A DNA stretch of 14,892 nt from Lamprobacter sp046541315 (GCF_046541315.1 NZ_JBKHDN010000054.1:1-14892), one strand, 5' to 3'. Shown: positions 6,783 to 14,530, counted from the stretch's first letter. Translations and numbers: made by a program. The notes: generated by a model not told the origin, from the sequence alone.

Positions 6783-8103
6783 GATCATGATCGAGGTCGA
6801 GCAGCTCAGTAAGTGCTACCAAATCTACGATCAGCCCCACCATCGCTTACTGCAAATGTTGGCGCGCGGGCGCCGGCAATACTATCGTGAGTTCTGGGCG
6901 CTGGAAGGCGTCTCTCTGCAGGTTCGCCGGGCACAAACGGTCGGTATCATCGGGCGTAATGGCAGCGGCAAATCCACTCTCCTGCAACTCATCTGCGGCA
7001 CCCTGAATCCCACCGCCGGCAGCTTGAAAGTGAACGGCCGAGTGGCAGCACTGCTGGAGTTGGGCTCTGGGTTCAATCCGGATTTCAGCGGCCGCGAAAA
7101 TGTGTACATGAGCTGCGCGCTTTATGGCATGACGCGCACCGATACTGATGCGCGCTTTGCCGATATCCTCGCCTTTGCTGATATTGGTGACTTTATCGAT
7201 CAGCCGGTCAAGAGCTACTCCAGTGGCATGATGGCACGGCTCGCCTTTGCCGTGATTACGCACGTCAATGCCGATGTCCTGATCATTGACGAAGCATTGG
7301 CCGTGGGCGATACCTTTTTCACCCAAAAGTGCATGCGCTTTCTGCGTGACTTCATGACGCGCGGCACCGTGCTCTTCGTCAGTCACGACATTGCCTCGGT
7401 CAAAAGCCTTTGCAATCACGTCATCTGGTTGGAGCAGGGTAAAATACAGGCCGCCGGCGACCCCAAGCACATCTGCGACCTCTACCTTGAGGCATTCTAC
7501 GAGGCCCGGCAAGGTAAGAGCACCACCACCAAGCTTAAGCCAAAGGCCATGCAGCTCTCGCAACAGAAGAAGGATCAACGCCAGGCGTTCCTCAACGCTA
7601 GCAATCTGCGCAACGACCTACAGGTATTCGAATTTGATCCAGAGGCGCCTTCGTTCGGAAAGGGCGGCGCTCAGATTGTCAGCGCGGCCTTCTTTGATGC
7701 CGCCGGTGAACCGCTTAACTGGGTGGTTGGCGGCGAGCAAGTTTCATTAGTAGTGCATGTGCAAGCTCATAGCCCGCTGGGTTCCCCCATTGTCGGCTTC
7801 TTTGTCAAAGACCGCCTGGGGCAAGCGCTATTCGGTGACAACACCTATCTGAGCTACCGAGACACTCCCATCGCCGTTGAAGCCGGGCAGATCCTAAAGG
7901 CACAATTCACCTTTCTGATGCCCTTGCTGGCGGGTGGAGACTACTCGGTCAATATTGCCGTCGCCGATGGCGCGGTGGATGAGCACATACAGCATCAATG
8001 GATTCACGACGCCGTGCAGTTTAAGTCCGTCAGCACCAGCATCGTCAATGGTCTAATCGGCATCCCGATGCAAGCGATCGACTTGGAGATAACCGGAGAT
8101 TAG
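6772..8103 (+). CDS. wzt: ABC exporter ATPase with C-terminal carbohydrate-binding-type domain (Wzt)
   Basis: The 443-residue protein has an N-terminal ABC nucleotide-binding domain with Walker A GRNGSGKST (61-69), signature SYSSGM (148-153), Walker B VLIIDE (169-174) and the switch histidine in SHD (204-206). ELGSGFNPDFSGREN (96-110) is the usual polysaccharide-ATPase segment. After a polar linker (about 245-285) a beta-rich C-terminal domain of about 150 residues (290-440) resembles the Wzt C-terminal module, which in E. coli O8/O9a binds the modified non-reducing end of the O-antigen. Capsule KpsT proteins lack it, so an O-antigen-like substrate with a terminal modification is favoured. 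ATG 6772 is used because AAAGGA (6759-6764) is well spaced before it; it overlaps the wzm stop by 11 bases. ATG 6787 is the alternative. The stop lies two bases before the methyltransferase ATG. Confidence 0.94.
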   Translation: MSSEIMIEVEQLSKCYQIYDQPHHRLLQMLARGRRQYYREFWALEGVSLQVRRAQTVGIIGRNGSGKSTLLQLICGTLNPTAGSLKVNGRVAALLELGSGFNPDFSGRENVYMSCALYGMTRTDTDARFADILAFADIGDFIDQPVKSYSSGMMARLAFAVITHVNADVLIIDEALAVGDTFFTQKCMRFLRDFMTRGTVLFVSHDIASVKSLCNHVIWLEQGKIQAAGDPKHICDLYLEAFYEARQGKSTTTKLKPKAMQLSQQKKDQRQAFLNASNLRNDLQVFEFDPEAPSFGKGGAQIVSAAFFDAAGEPLNWVVGGEQVSLVVHVQAHSPLGSPIVGFFVKDRLGQALFGDNTYLSYRDTPIAVEAGQILKAQFTFLMPLLAGGDYSVNIAVADGAVDEHIQHQWIHDAVQFKSVSTSIVNGLIGIPMQAIDLEITGD

Positions 8104-8105
8104 TG

Positions 8106-9032
8106 ATGACAGACGCGTTCACAGCGCTCGAATTCACTGGCGAGCGCTTCATCCCTGGTACCGAAGGAGCTATCGAATTTGAGCACTGGCATCGGTATCT
8201 GCTCGCGCAAACGATCAGCGCGGGTCAGCGCGTGCTCGATATCGCCTGTGGCGAGGGTTATGGTTCCGCCGCTCTAGCCGAAAGCGCCACGCAGGTGATC
8301 GGCGTGGATATCGACCCCGCCTCTATTGCCCATGCCCGCACGCGCTACCAAGCCGACAATCTCCAATTCCTCGTCGGCGACTGTGCCGCCATTCCGTTGC
8401 CGGATGCCATGGTCGATCTGGTCGTAAGCTTCGAGACCATCGAGCACCACGCGCGCCATGCCGAGATGATGCGTGAGATCAAACGTGTGCTCCAGCCTGA
8501 CGGCCTGCTGCTGATCTCTAGCCCCGATCGCTACTTCTACTCCGAGCTGCCCGGTACCACCAACCCCTATCATGTCAAGGAGCTTGATGAAGCCGAATTC
8601 AAGCAGCTAGTCGAATCTCACTTTCGAGTCGTTCGCTACTTTGGCCAGCGTGTCTGCCACGGCTCGCTGATCCTGCCGCAAGGCACCGCTGCGACCATGC
8701 AGACTTACACCAACAGCAAGGGCATTCTCAGTTGCGAAGCGGGACTGGCGGCCCCTATCTTCTGGCTCGCCTTGGCCTCGGACGCGAAACTGCCAGACCT
8801 GCCCGCCGGCCTGTTCGAGCAACCGATCGAACAGGCCGAGCTAGTCCGCCTCCTGCGACGCGATCTCGAAAGAGCGCAATCCCTCTTGGCCGATAGAGCG
8901 GCCTTTCTCAACCAGGCAGACAGCCTGCTGCAACAAAAAGACGCGCAACTGGCAAAGCTCTTGGCCTTATTCGATCAATGGTGGATTCCACGAGGACTCA
9001 AGAATCGGCTACTGCGCAGCTTGACGCCTTGA
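8106..9032 (+). CDS. SAM-dependent methyltransferase with C-terminal coiled-coil tail
   Basis: The N-terminal 220 residues are a class I methyltransferase. FTGERFIPG (10-18) is a lead motif common in polysaccharide-cluster methyltransferases, VLDIACGEGYGS (43-54) is the SAM-binding glycine-rich loop, D68 in GVDID would bind the SAM ribose, and SFETIEHH (108-115) is a typical motif IV. Residues about 241-290 are a Leu/Gln/Glu/Arg-rich heptad-like helix consistent with a coiled coil. The protein ends in a Trp-containing basic segment (QWWIPRGLKNRLLRSL, 291-306) that could lie on the membrane. Position directly after wzt suggests methylation of the exported glycan, possibly at its non-reducing end. 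That parallels E. coli WbdD, but no kinase domain is present. ATG 8106 has GGAG (8095-8098) seven bases upstream and lies two bases past the wzt stop. The acceptor sugar is unknown. Confidence 0.85.
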   Translation: MTDAFTALEFTGERFIPGTEGAIEFEHWHRYLLAQTISAGQRVLDIACGEGYGSAALAESATQVIGVDIDPASIAHARTRYQADNLQFLVGDCAAIPLPDAMVDLVVSFETIEHHARHAEMMREIKRVLQPDGLLLISSPDRYFYSELPGTTNPYHVKELDEAEFKQLVESHFRVVRYFGQRVCHGSLILPQGTAATMQTYTNSKGILSCEAGLAAPIFWLALASDAKLPDLPAGLFEQPIEQAELVRLLRRDLERAQSLLADRAAFLNQADSLLQQKDAQLAKLLALFDQWWIPRGLKNRLLRSLTP

Positions 9033-9058
9033 TCGAGCACTTGCCCCTGCATTTCGCC

Positions 9059-10105
9059 ATGTCCAAACCGACTATCGCGTTCGTCACTCAACCGGAATAT
9101 TTCCGGTTTACGTACGAAACCGCGCTCGACGCTGATGTCGAAGTCTGCGAACTAGCGCTTGTACCCATGCTGTTGAGCGGCGATTTTACCCCCTTGTTTA
9201 AACTGCAAGCGGACTACAATCTCATCTTTCGTGGCGAATGGATGCCTGCCAAGGTTCTAGAACAGTTGCGCGGCCTGCGTATCGCCCTCTCCAGCGAACC
9301 CTTCCCGCGCTTGATCGACGGCCGGTTGCAGATGACCTGGGATAGCCTCAATCGCTATCTTCACTTTCGCGCCATCCGCTCGTTACCCTTCGATTACGTC
9401 TTCCACTACGAGGCCGCCTCACTGCCGCTGATGGCGCGCGATGGCCTCAACTGCTCCGGCTCCTTCCCGTTCCCGGTCGCCACGAATGTCTACCAGCCAA
9501 GTCCAATACCTCACGTGGCATCCAGCCCGTCGGTGCGCTGGGATCTCTTCTTCATTGGCCGCAGCACCCTGCATCGCGAGCGGTTTTTCGGACCGCTCAA
9601 ACATCGCTATCAGTTCCTACACCTTTGCCACGGTGTCTGGGGTGCGCCGCTGGTTGATTATGTCCACCAAGCGCGGATCTGCCTTAATGTCCATGCTGAG
9701 AACGAGGTTTCTTGGGAGCCTCGTGTGCAGATGCTGATGGCTTGCGGCGTTTTGCTGATTAGCGAGAAGATCACCCCGAACCACCTGCTCAGGCCGGGTC
9801 AGGATTACATCGAAGTGGAATCCCCCCAGCAGATGCACGAAGCCGTCGCCTACTACCTTGCCAATCCGCAAGAGCGCCAGCGCATTGCCGCGACCGGGTG
9901 CGAGCGCGTACGCAGCTGCCTCGACGGGCGCGACTCCTACCTGGCGTTACTCCGCCAGATCCAAGCCGCAGAAGTCCCGCGCTTCAGCGTCAGCGCCCCG
10001 GCTGCCGCCTTCGCCGCAGCCGGTCGCGCACAATCTGCGGCCCTCTGGATCCGCCAGCAGTGGGGGCGTCGTCGATGGGCTCGGTGCAAGGGAGGTGCAC
10101 GGTGA
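9059..10105 (+). CDS. Glycosyltransferase, CgeB-like (Glyco_trans_1_2 type)
   Basis: This 348-residue protein has a two-domain GT-B layout. An N-terminal half with IAFVTQPEYFRF (6-17) is followed by RWDLFFIGRST (160-170), the entry to the C-terminal Rossmann domain. ARICLNVHAENEVSWEPRVQMLMACGVLLISE (205-236) carries the pattern of CgeB/maturation-type glycosyltransferases, in which a glutamate-proline-arginine precedes a helix ending at the ACG turn. The extreme C-terminus (about 310-348) is Ala- and then Arg-rich and may be a flexible or membrane-contacting tail. ATG 9059 is preferred because the Rossmann strand follows immediately; an in-frame ATG at 8978 would overlap the methyltransferase by 55 bases and add an unrelated lead. 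The 26-base gap to the upstream stop has no strong Shine-Dalgarno. Donor and acceptor sugars cannot be assigned. Confidence 0.82.
   Translation: MSKPTIAFVTQPEYFRFTYETALDADVEVCELALVPMLLSGDFTPLFKLQADYNLIFRGEWMPAKVLEQLRGLRIALSSEPFPRLIDGRLQMTWDSLNRYLHFRAIRSLPFDYVFHYEAASLPLMARDGLNCSGSFPFPVATNVYQPSPIPHVASSPSVRWDLFFIGRSTLHRERFFGPLKHRYQFLHLCHGVWGAPLVDYVHQARICLNVHAENEVSWEPRVQMLMACGVLLISEKITPNHLLRPGQDYIEVESPQQMHEAVAYYLANPQERQRIAATGCERVRSCLDGRDSYLALLRQIQAAEVPRFSVSAPAAAFAAAGRAQSAALWIRQQWGRRRWARCKGGAR
10088..10096 (+). promoter_or_regulatory. Strong ribosome binding site for the GT4 gene at 10102
   Basis: AAGGGAGGT ends five bases before GTG 10102, inside the end of the preceding gene. It is the best Shine-Dalgarno match in the window and decides a GTG start over much longer in-frame possibilities such as 9898. 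Confidence 0.8.
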
Positions 10106-11325
10106 GGATCTGTTACCTCATCCCGGGCTGTGGCGTCTCGGGCGGCATCGCCGTGATCTGCCAGCACACCGAGCGCCTGCAGGCACGCGGCCATGAGGTG
10201 TACTTGATCGTTGACGGCAGGCTGGGCGACATGAGTTGGTTTCCAGGTCAAAGCGTGCCCGTACTGCCGCTGGCGGACTATCCAGAGGCGGTCGATATCC
10301 TCATCGCCAGCTCTTGGTCCACCGCCGCCCGCGTACCCCTGCTACCGGCCAAGCGGCATGGCTACTTCGTGCAGTCCGACGAGACCCGCTTTCATCCACC
10401 GGGCAGTGGTTGGGAACACATCACCCGCCTATCCTACGTCATCCCGTTCAATTATCTAACCGAGGCGCGCTGGATTCGGACCTGGCTGCAAACGAATTTC
10501 GGTCATAAAGCCGCCCTGGTGCCCAACGGACTCGATGCCTCCATCTTCTACCCCTGCGAGCCGCTCGCGCCGCGCGGTCGCCGGCCGCGCATCCTGCTCG
10601 AAGGCGCGATCGGACTTCCCTACAAGGGGATGTACGAGGCCTTTGCCGCAGTCAAGGAGATCGACGCCGAGATCTGGTGCGTCAGCTCGTTCGGCAAACC
10701 CGACCCCGCATGGCGCTGCGATCGCTTCTTCAGCTCGGTGCCGATGGATCAGATGCGCGCGATCTATTCAAGCTGTGACCTGCTGCTGAAGCTGAGCCGC
10801 GTCGAGGGCTTCTTTGGGCCGCCGATGGAGATGATGGCCTGCGGCGGGGCCGTGGTGGTCGGCCGTGTCACCGGCTACGATGAATACATCGTCGATGGCG
10901 AGAACGCCTTGGTGGTCGATCCTCTCGACATCCCTGCGGCACGGGCCGCCGTGCAACGCCTGCTGGAGGATACCGCGCTGCGCGAGCGCCTGATCGCCAA
11001 TGGGCGCGCCACCGCCGCGCGTTGGACCTGGGAAGCGTCCATCGACCGCTTGGAGCAGGCCTTACAGGGATTCCTCGCCGAGCCCTCGCGCGCGCTCTCC
11101 GCGCAGCAGCGTGCCGTTGCCGAAAGCGTCGCCTACTTTTACGGCGAGCTACGCGGCGAGCCAATGCTGCCAAAGCCCCGTGCGATACCCAGCAACATCC
11201 ATCTCGCCGCCGACCCAACCGAATTGTTGGTTGGGCGCCTCCGCAAGCAGGCCTGGTTCCGCGTGCTCGCGCGTTGGCTGGTCCGTGGCTATCAACAGTG
11301 GCGCTCGCTCGTCAAAGCCGGCTGA
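10102..11325 (+). CDS. Glycosyltransferase family 4 protein
   Basis: The 407-residue protein is a retaining GT-B glycosyltransferase. The N-terminus VRICYLIPGCGVSGGIAVI (1-19) contains the glycine loop typical of GT4 N-domains, followed by HTERLQARGHEVYLI (22-36). VPNGLDASIFYP (140-151) marks the domain crossover. The donor-binding EX7E motif is E235-GFFGPPM-E243 within SRVEGFFGPPMEMMACGG (232-249). About 80 extra residues (325-407) follow the normal fold and end in a basic, Trp-rich helix (WFRVLARWLVRGYQQWRSL, 385-403), which may anchor the enzyme at the membrane. Its GTG start overlaps the preceding stop by four bases (GTGA), giving translational coupling. The family includes mannosyl-, rhamnosyl- and many other transferases; the sugar used here cannot be told. 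Confidence 0.88.
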   Translation: MRICYLIPGCGVSGGIAVICQHTERLQARGHEVYLIVDGRLGDMSWFPGQSVPVLPLADYPEAVDILIASSWSTAARVPLLPAKRHGYFVQSDETRFHPPGSGWEHITRLSYVIPFNYLTEARWIRTWLQTNFGHKAALVPNGLDASIFYPCEPLAPRGRRPRILLEGAIGLPYKGMYEAFAAVKEIDAEIWCVSSFGKPDPAWRCDRFFSSVPMDQMRAIYSSCDLLLKLSRVEGFFGPPMEMMACGGAVVVGRVTGYDEYIVDGENALVVDPLDIPAARAAVQRLLEDTALRERLIANGRATAARWTWEASIDRLEQALQGFLAEPSRALSAQQRAVAESVAYFYGELRGEPMLPKPRAIPSNIHLAADPTELLVGRLRKQAWFRVLARWLVRGYQQWRSLVKAG

Positions 11326-11343
11326 TTTCCTGGAGATGATGGA

Positions 11344-11424
11344 ATGCCATTGTTTCTGACTGAAAGCCCGGCGTTCTCGTTGGCGCTCAGCCCGATCAAC
11401 ACCTTAGGGTTTCCCCAAGCATGA
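11344..11424 (+). CDS. 26-codon mini-ORF overlapping the start of the next methyltransferase gene
   Basis: Within the 95-base gap after the GT4 gene, ATG 11344 opens 26 codons (MPLFLTESPAFS through a C-terminal GFPQA). The TGA stop at 11422-11424 overlaps the methyltransferase ATG at 11421 in the classic ATGA coupling arrangement. GGAG (11332-11335) lies eight bases before its start, whereas the methyltransferase ATG has only a distant AGGG (11406-11409). The peptide is hydrophobic with prolines and matches no family I know. It may be a translational-coupling leader, a genuine small protein, or chance. Its product need not matter if its role is to deliver ribosomes. Confidence 0.35.
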   Translation: MPLFLTESPAFSLALSPINTLGFPQA

Positions 11425-12173
11425 CTACTGAAAACGACCCGCGTTTGCAAGCAATCAAACAGCAGCAATGGTTCTATGAGTTCGACTTGCCGGATGGCAG
11501 CAAAACAGACACCTGCGTGAAGCCCCATGTACGCAAGATTCACGCCACTCGCGAAAAGATGCTGCGCCATGCGCTGAGCAACAGCGCATCCGCCTCGGCA
11601 CCGGGGGCGAGCGCCTTGGATGTCGCCTGCCACGAAGGCTACTACTCCCTGGTGCTCGCCGAATATTTTGCATCCGTCACCGGGATCGATAAAAACCCGG
11701 ACTCCATCGACAAGGCGCGCGCGATCACTGCACTCCTGGCGCCCGAGCGCATCCAGTTCCAACACTGCTCTCTCGAGGCCTTTGCGCCGCACACCCGGTT
11801 TGACTTCGTGCTCTGTTACGGTCTGCTCTATCACCACGAAAACCCGGTCAATCTCATCCGCCTGCTCGCCGCCATCACCGGCGAGACGCTCTGTCTGGAA
11901 ACCCAGGTGATGCCGCTGGATCTCCTCGGCCAGGTCGAGGACGGCGATTACACGAATCAGCGCGAGATCAAAGGCTGCTTCGCCCTCTGCGCGGATTATC
12001 CCGACAGCTCCGAAGGCGGGATGACCGGCTTTGCCATGGTGCCGAGCAAGGCCGCGCTGAGCTACCTGCTGACCGCCTCCGGGTTTTCCTCGGTGGCCTT
12101 CGTCGAGCCGCAGGCGGACGATTACGAACAGTTCACCCGTGGTCACCGGGTGGTGGTGGTCGCTAAGAAATAA
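11421..12173 (+). CDS. SAM-dependent methyltransferase, DUF1698/CmoB-like
   Basis: This 250-residue class I methyltransferase begins with a polar lead and QQQWFYEFDLPDGSKT (14-29), a pattern typical of DUF1698-type enzymes in polysaccharide clusters. The SAM loop is ALDVACHEGYYS (65-76), the acidic strand end is GID (88-90), and motif IV lies in DFVLCYGLLYHHENP (128-142). A conserved-looking GMTGFAMVPSK stretch (200-210) follows. The family is related to the tRNA-modifying enzyme CmoB, but genomic context points to methylation of a sugar in the glycan. It is flanked by glycosyltransferases, with a three-base gap to the next GTG. Translation may depend on the overlapping 26-codon ORF because its own Shine-Dalgarno is poor. 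Confidence 0.85.
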   Translation: MTTENDPRLQAIKQQQWFYEFDLPDGSKTDTCVKPHVRKIHATREKMLRHALSNSASASAPGASALDVACHEGYYSLVLAEYFASVTGIDKNPDSIDKARAITALLAPERIQFQHCSLEAFAPHTRFDFVLCYGLLYHHENPVNLIRLLAAITGETLCLETQVMPLDLLGQVEDGDYTNQREIKGCFALCADYPDSSEGGMTGFAMVPSKAALSYLLTASGFSSVAFVEPQADDYEQFTRGHRVVVVAKK

Positions 12174-12176
12174 GCA

Positions 12177-13289
12177 GTGGCGGCGCCAAGGCTCTTACTG
12201 CTCACCCGCCATGGCGAGCTGGGCTCGAGCAGCCGTCTGCGGCTGATGGCCTATCGCCCTTGGCTTGAACAAGCCGGGTTTCAGGTCGAGTTCAGTGCCC
12301 TTTTTCAGGATGAGGATCTGCGCGCACGCTATGCCAGTGGGCGCTCGAGTGCGCCGACCATCCTGCGCGCCTACGGGCGCCGGCTACGATCGTTGGTCGC
12401 TCTTGGGCGGACCCAACTGGTGTGGGTCGAGAAAGAGCTGTTTCCCTTCCTGCCCGGTGTGCTCGAACATTGGCTCGCCTGGGCGGGCGTGCCCTACGCG
12501 GTGGATTACGATGACGCCACCTTCCATCGCTACGACACGCACCGCTCGGCCCTGGTGCGCAGGCTGCTTGGCCGACGCCTCTGGCCGCTGATCCGCGCTG
12601 CCCGCCTCGTCACCGCAGGCAATGCCTACCTGGCCGACTATGCCCGGCGCGCCGGCGCGCCCAACGTGTCTCTGGTGCCGACGGTGCTGGATGTGGATCA
12701 TTACGCACTGTCCGACGAGCCTGACGCTGCCGAACTGCGCATCGGTTGGATCGGCTCGCCCTCCACCGCCGCCTATCTGCGCCTGGTCGCTGAGCCGCTG
12801 CAACGCTTGGCTCGCGAGCGGCCGATCCGTCTCGTGGTGATTGGTGCCGAGGCGATCCCCAGCATGGACGTCCCCGTTGAACACCACCCCTGGTCTGCGA
12901 GCACCGAGTCAGCGTTACTGGGCGGTGTGCACCTGGGCATCATGCCGTTGACCGATGGGCCTTGGGAACGCGGCAAATGCGGCTACAAGCTGATCCAATA
13001 TCTGGCCTGCGGTAAGCCAGTAATCGCCTCGCCGGTGGGCGTCAACCGCGCGATCGCCACACCAGCGGTTGGACTGCTCGCCAACAACCCCGATCAATGG
13101 CTCGCGGCGCTGCGCCGGTTGGGTGCTGATGCAGCGTTGCGACGTCGACTGGGCCGAGCCGGGCGGGCGCGAGTGGAAGCGCGCTATTCGCTGCAGTTGC
13201 TAGGGCCTATGGTCGCCGCACGTTTAGCCGAGGCCGCCGGAATCACGCCCGCACCGCCGCCGAGTGCAGCGGCCGAAAGACCCCACTGA
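12177..13289 (+). CDS. GT4-type glycosyltransferase
   Basis: The 370-residue protein matches a glycosyltransferase subgroup recognisable by YAVDYDDATFHRYD (107-120), equivalent to the YDIDDA motif of the group, and by ERGKCGYKLIQYLACGKPVIASPVGVN (264-290), where the GKCGYK loop and following helix form the donor pocket. IGWIGSPST (189-197) opens the C-terminal domain. Length is normal and no domain is missing. GTG 12177 is used because the strand LLLLTRHGELGSSSRLR begins at residue 6. It sits three bases after the preceding stop, without a clear separate Shine-Dalgarno, so it is probably translated by coupling. Its stop shares one base with the next start (TGATG). GC content is back to the high level seen at the left of the locus. 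Sugar specificity is unknown. Confidence 0.87.
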   Translation: MAAPRLLLLTRHGELGSSSRLRLMAYRPWLEQAGFQVEFSALFQDEDLRARYASGRSSAPTILRAYGRRLRSLVALGRTQLVWVEKELFPFLPGVLEHWLAWAGVPYAVDYDDATFHRYDTHRSALVRRLLGRRLWPLIRAARLVTAGNAYLADYARRAGAPNVSLVPTVLDVDHYALSDEPDAAELRIGWIGSPSTAAYLRLVAEPLQRLARERPIRLVVIGAEAIPSMDVPVEHHPWSASTESALLGGVHLGIMPLTDGPWERGKCGYKLIQYLACGKPVIASPVGVNRAIATPAVGLLANNPDQWLAALRRLGADAALRRRLGRAGRARVEARYSLQLLGPMVAARLAEAAGITPAPPPSAAAERPH

Positions 13290-14437
13290 TGACGCCACTG
13301 ACCCACCAGCGACCGCCACGGCTGTTGTTTCTCGTCACCGTCGACTGGTTCTTCGCCTCCCATTTCCTCGCCCGCGCCTGCGCTGCCCAGCGCGCCGGCT
13401 ATGAGGTGCTGGTGATGACGCATCTGGAGGGCGAACACGCACGCCTGCGCGCCGCCGGCCTAGTGCCGATCCACTGGCAGGTGCGACGTCGGGGCCTGAA
13501 TCCGTTGACCGAACTGCGCTCGCTGTGGCAAGTCGTGCGGGCGTATCGCCGCTACCAGCCTGACTTGGTGCATCAAATCGCCCTCAAGCCGATTATCTAT
13601 GGCACGCTCGCGGCCCGCTTATCTGGAGTTCGTCATCTGATCAATGCCCCGGTCGGCATGGGCTTTGTGTTCACCTCAAAGACAGCATTGGCGCGCGTGC
13701 TGCGCCCCCTGTTGCGACTGGCGCTGCGGTGGTTGCTCAACCCGCCGGGCAGTCGCGTGGTGTTCGAAAACGCGGATGACCGGGCGCAGGCGCTCGCCGG
13801 GGGCTTGGTGCGTGAGCAGGCGGCAGTGCTCATCCGTGGTGCAGGGGTCGATGTGCGGCGTATCCGGCCCATCGCTGAGCCGCCCGGCATCCCCAAGGTG
13901 CTGCTGGTGGCGCGCATGCTCTGGGACAAGGGCGTGGGCGAATTCGTCGCCGCCGCGCACCTGCTGCGCGCGCGTGGCGTGCGCGCGCGCTACCTGCTCA
14001 TTGGCGGGGCCGACCCAGACAATCGCGCCTGTATCGAGCCCGCGCAACTGCAGGCCTGGTGCGCCGAAGGTGTGGTCGAGTGGCTGGGCCATCGTCACGA
14101 TATCGCTGCACTGATGGCGGACGCCCACATCGTTGCGTTACCCTCCTACCGCGAAGGCTTGCCAAAGGCATTGTTGGAAGCGCTAGCAGCGGGGCGGCCA
14201 ATCGTGGCGACCGATGTGCCGGGTTGTCGCGAGGCGGTGATCGCGGGCCAGACGGGGCTCCTGGTGCCCGCGCGCGATCCGGTGGCGTTGGCGGATGCCT
14301 TGGCGTATTTGCTTGAGTGTCCGCGGTTGCGTCACCGTTTTGGCAACGCTGGCCGGCGCCTGGCCGAGCAGGCCTTCACGACCGAACAAGTAGAGCGCGC
14401 GACCTTGGCATTATATAGTACGCTGCTCGGCGTTTGA
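13289..14437 (+). CDS. Glycosyltransferase family 4 protein (PglA/WbpH-like fold)
   Basis: At 382 residues this is a complete GT4 enzyme. LLFLVTVDWFFASHFLARA (12-30) is the N-domain start found in HexNAc-type GT4 enzymes of O-antigen and PglA-like pathways. HQIALKPIIYGTLAAR (95-110) and NAPVGMGFVFTS (119-130) are further group-specific stretches. The C-domain opens with KVLLVARMLWDKGVGEFV (203-220), and donor binding is by the EX7E pair E289-GLPKALL-E297. VPGCREAVIAGQTGLLV is the usual helix after it. A role adding the second or later HexNAc is plausible by similarity but unproven. Translation begins at ATG 13289 inside the previous stop (TGATG), so the last two glycosyltransferases are coupled. 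It ends the gene series; a dyad overlaps its stop. Confidence 0.9.
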   Translation: MTPLTHQRPPRLLFLVTVDWFFASHFLARACAAQRAGYEVLVMTHLEGEHARLRAAGLVPIHWQVRRRGLNPLTELRSLWQVVRAYRRYQPDLVHQIALKPIIYGTLAARLSGVRHLINAPVGMGFVFTSKTALARVLRPLLRLALRWLLNPPGSRVVFENADDRAQALAGGLVREQAAVLIRGAGVDVRRIRPIAEPPGIPKVLLVARMLWDKGVGEFVAAAHLLRARGVRARYLLIGGADPDNRACIEPAQLQAWCAEGVVEWLGHRHDIAALMADAHIVALPSYREGLPKALLEALAAGRPIVATDVPGCREAVIAGQTGLLVPARDPVALADALAYLLECPRLRHRFGNAGRRLAEQAFTTEQVERATLALYSTLLGV

Positions 14438-14446
14438 GCCGCCGAG
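14426..14446 (+). terminator. GC-rich dyad over the last stop codon, possible terminator
   Basis: CTCGGCG (14426-14432) and CGCCGAG (14440-14446) are perfect complements with a seven-base loop containing the TGA stop. The stem is stable, but no T-tract follows (AGTCATATAC), so intrinsic termination is uncertain. Confidence 0.3.
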
Positions 14447-14499
14447 AGTCATATACACAACAGTGTTGCATGCAAAACGACCAGGTTCGCTCGTGGCGC

Positions 14500-14530
14500 A
14501 TGGCTTGCCCATGGCTTGCCCATGGCTTGC
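14500..14530 (+). repeat. 11-base tandem repeat, 2.8 copies
   Basis: The unit ATGGCTTGCCC occurs exactly at 14500-14510 and 14511-14521, followed by a nine-base partial copy at 14522-14530. It lies just after the last glycosyltransferase gene and outside any supported coding region. Confidence 0.9.

Noticed and set aside
9898..10101. An upstream extension of the GT4 gene at 10102
   Set aside because: It would overlap the previous gene by some 200 bases and adds an Arg-rich lead. The near-perfect ribosome site at 10088-10096 supports GTG 10102.
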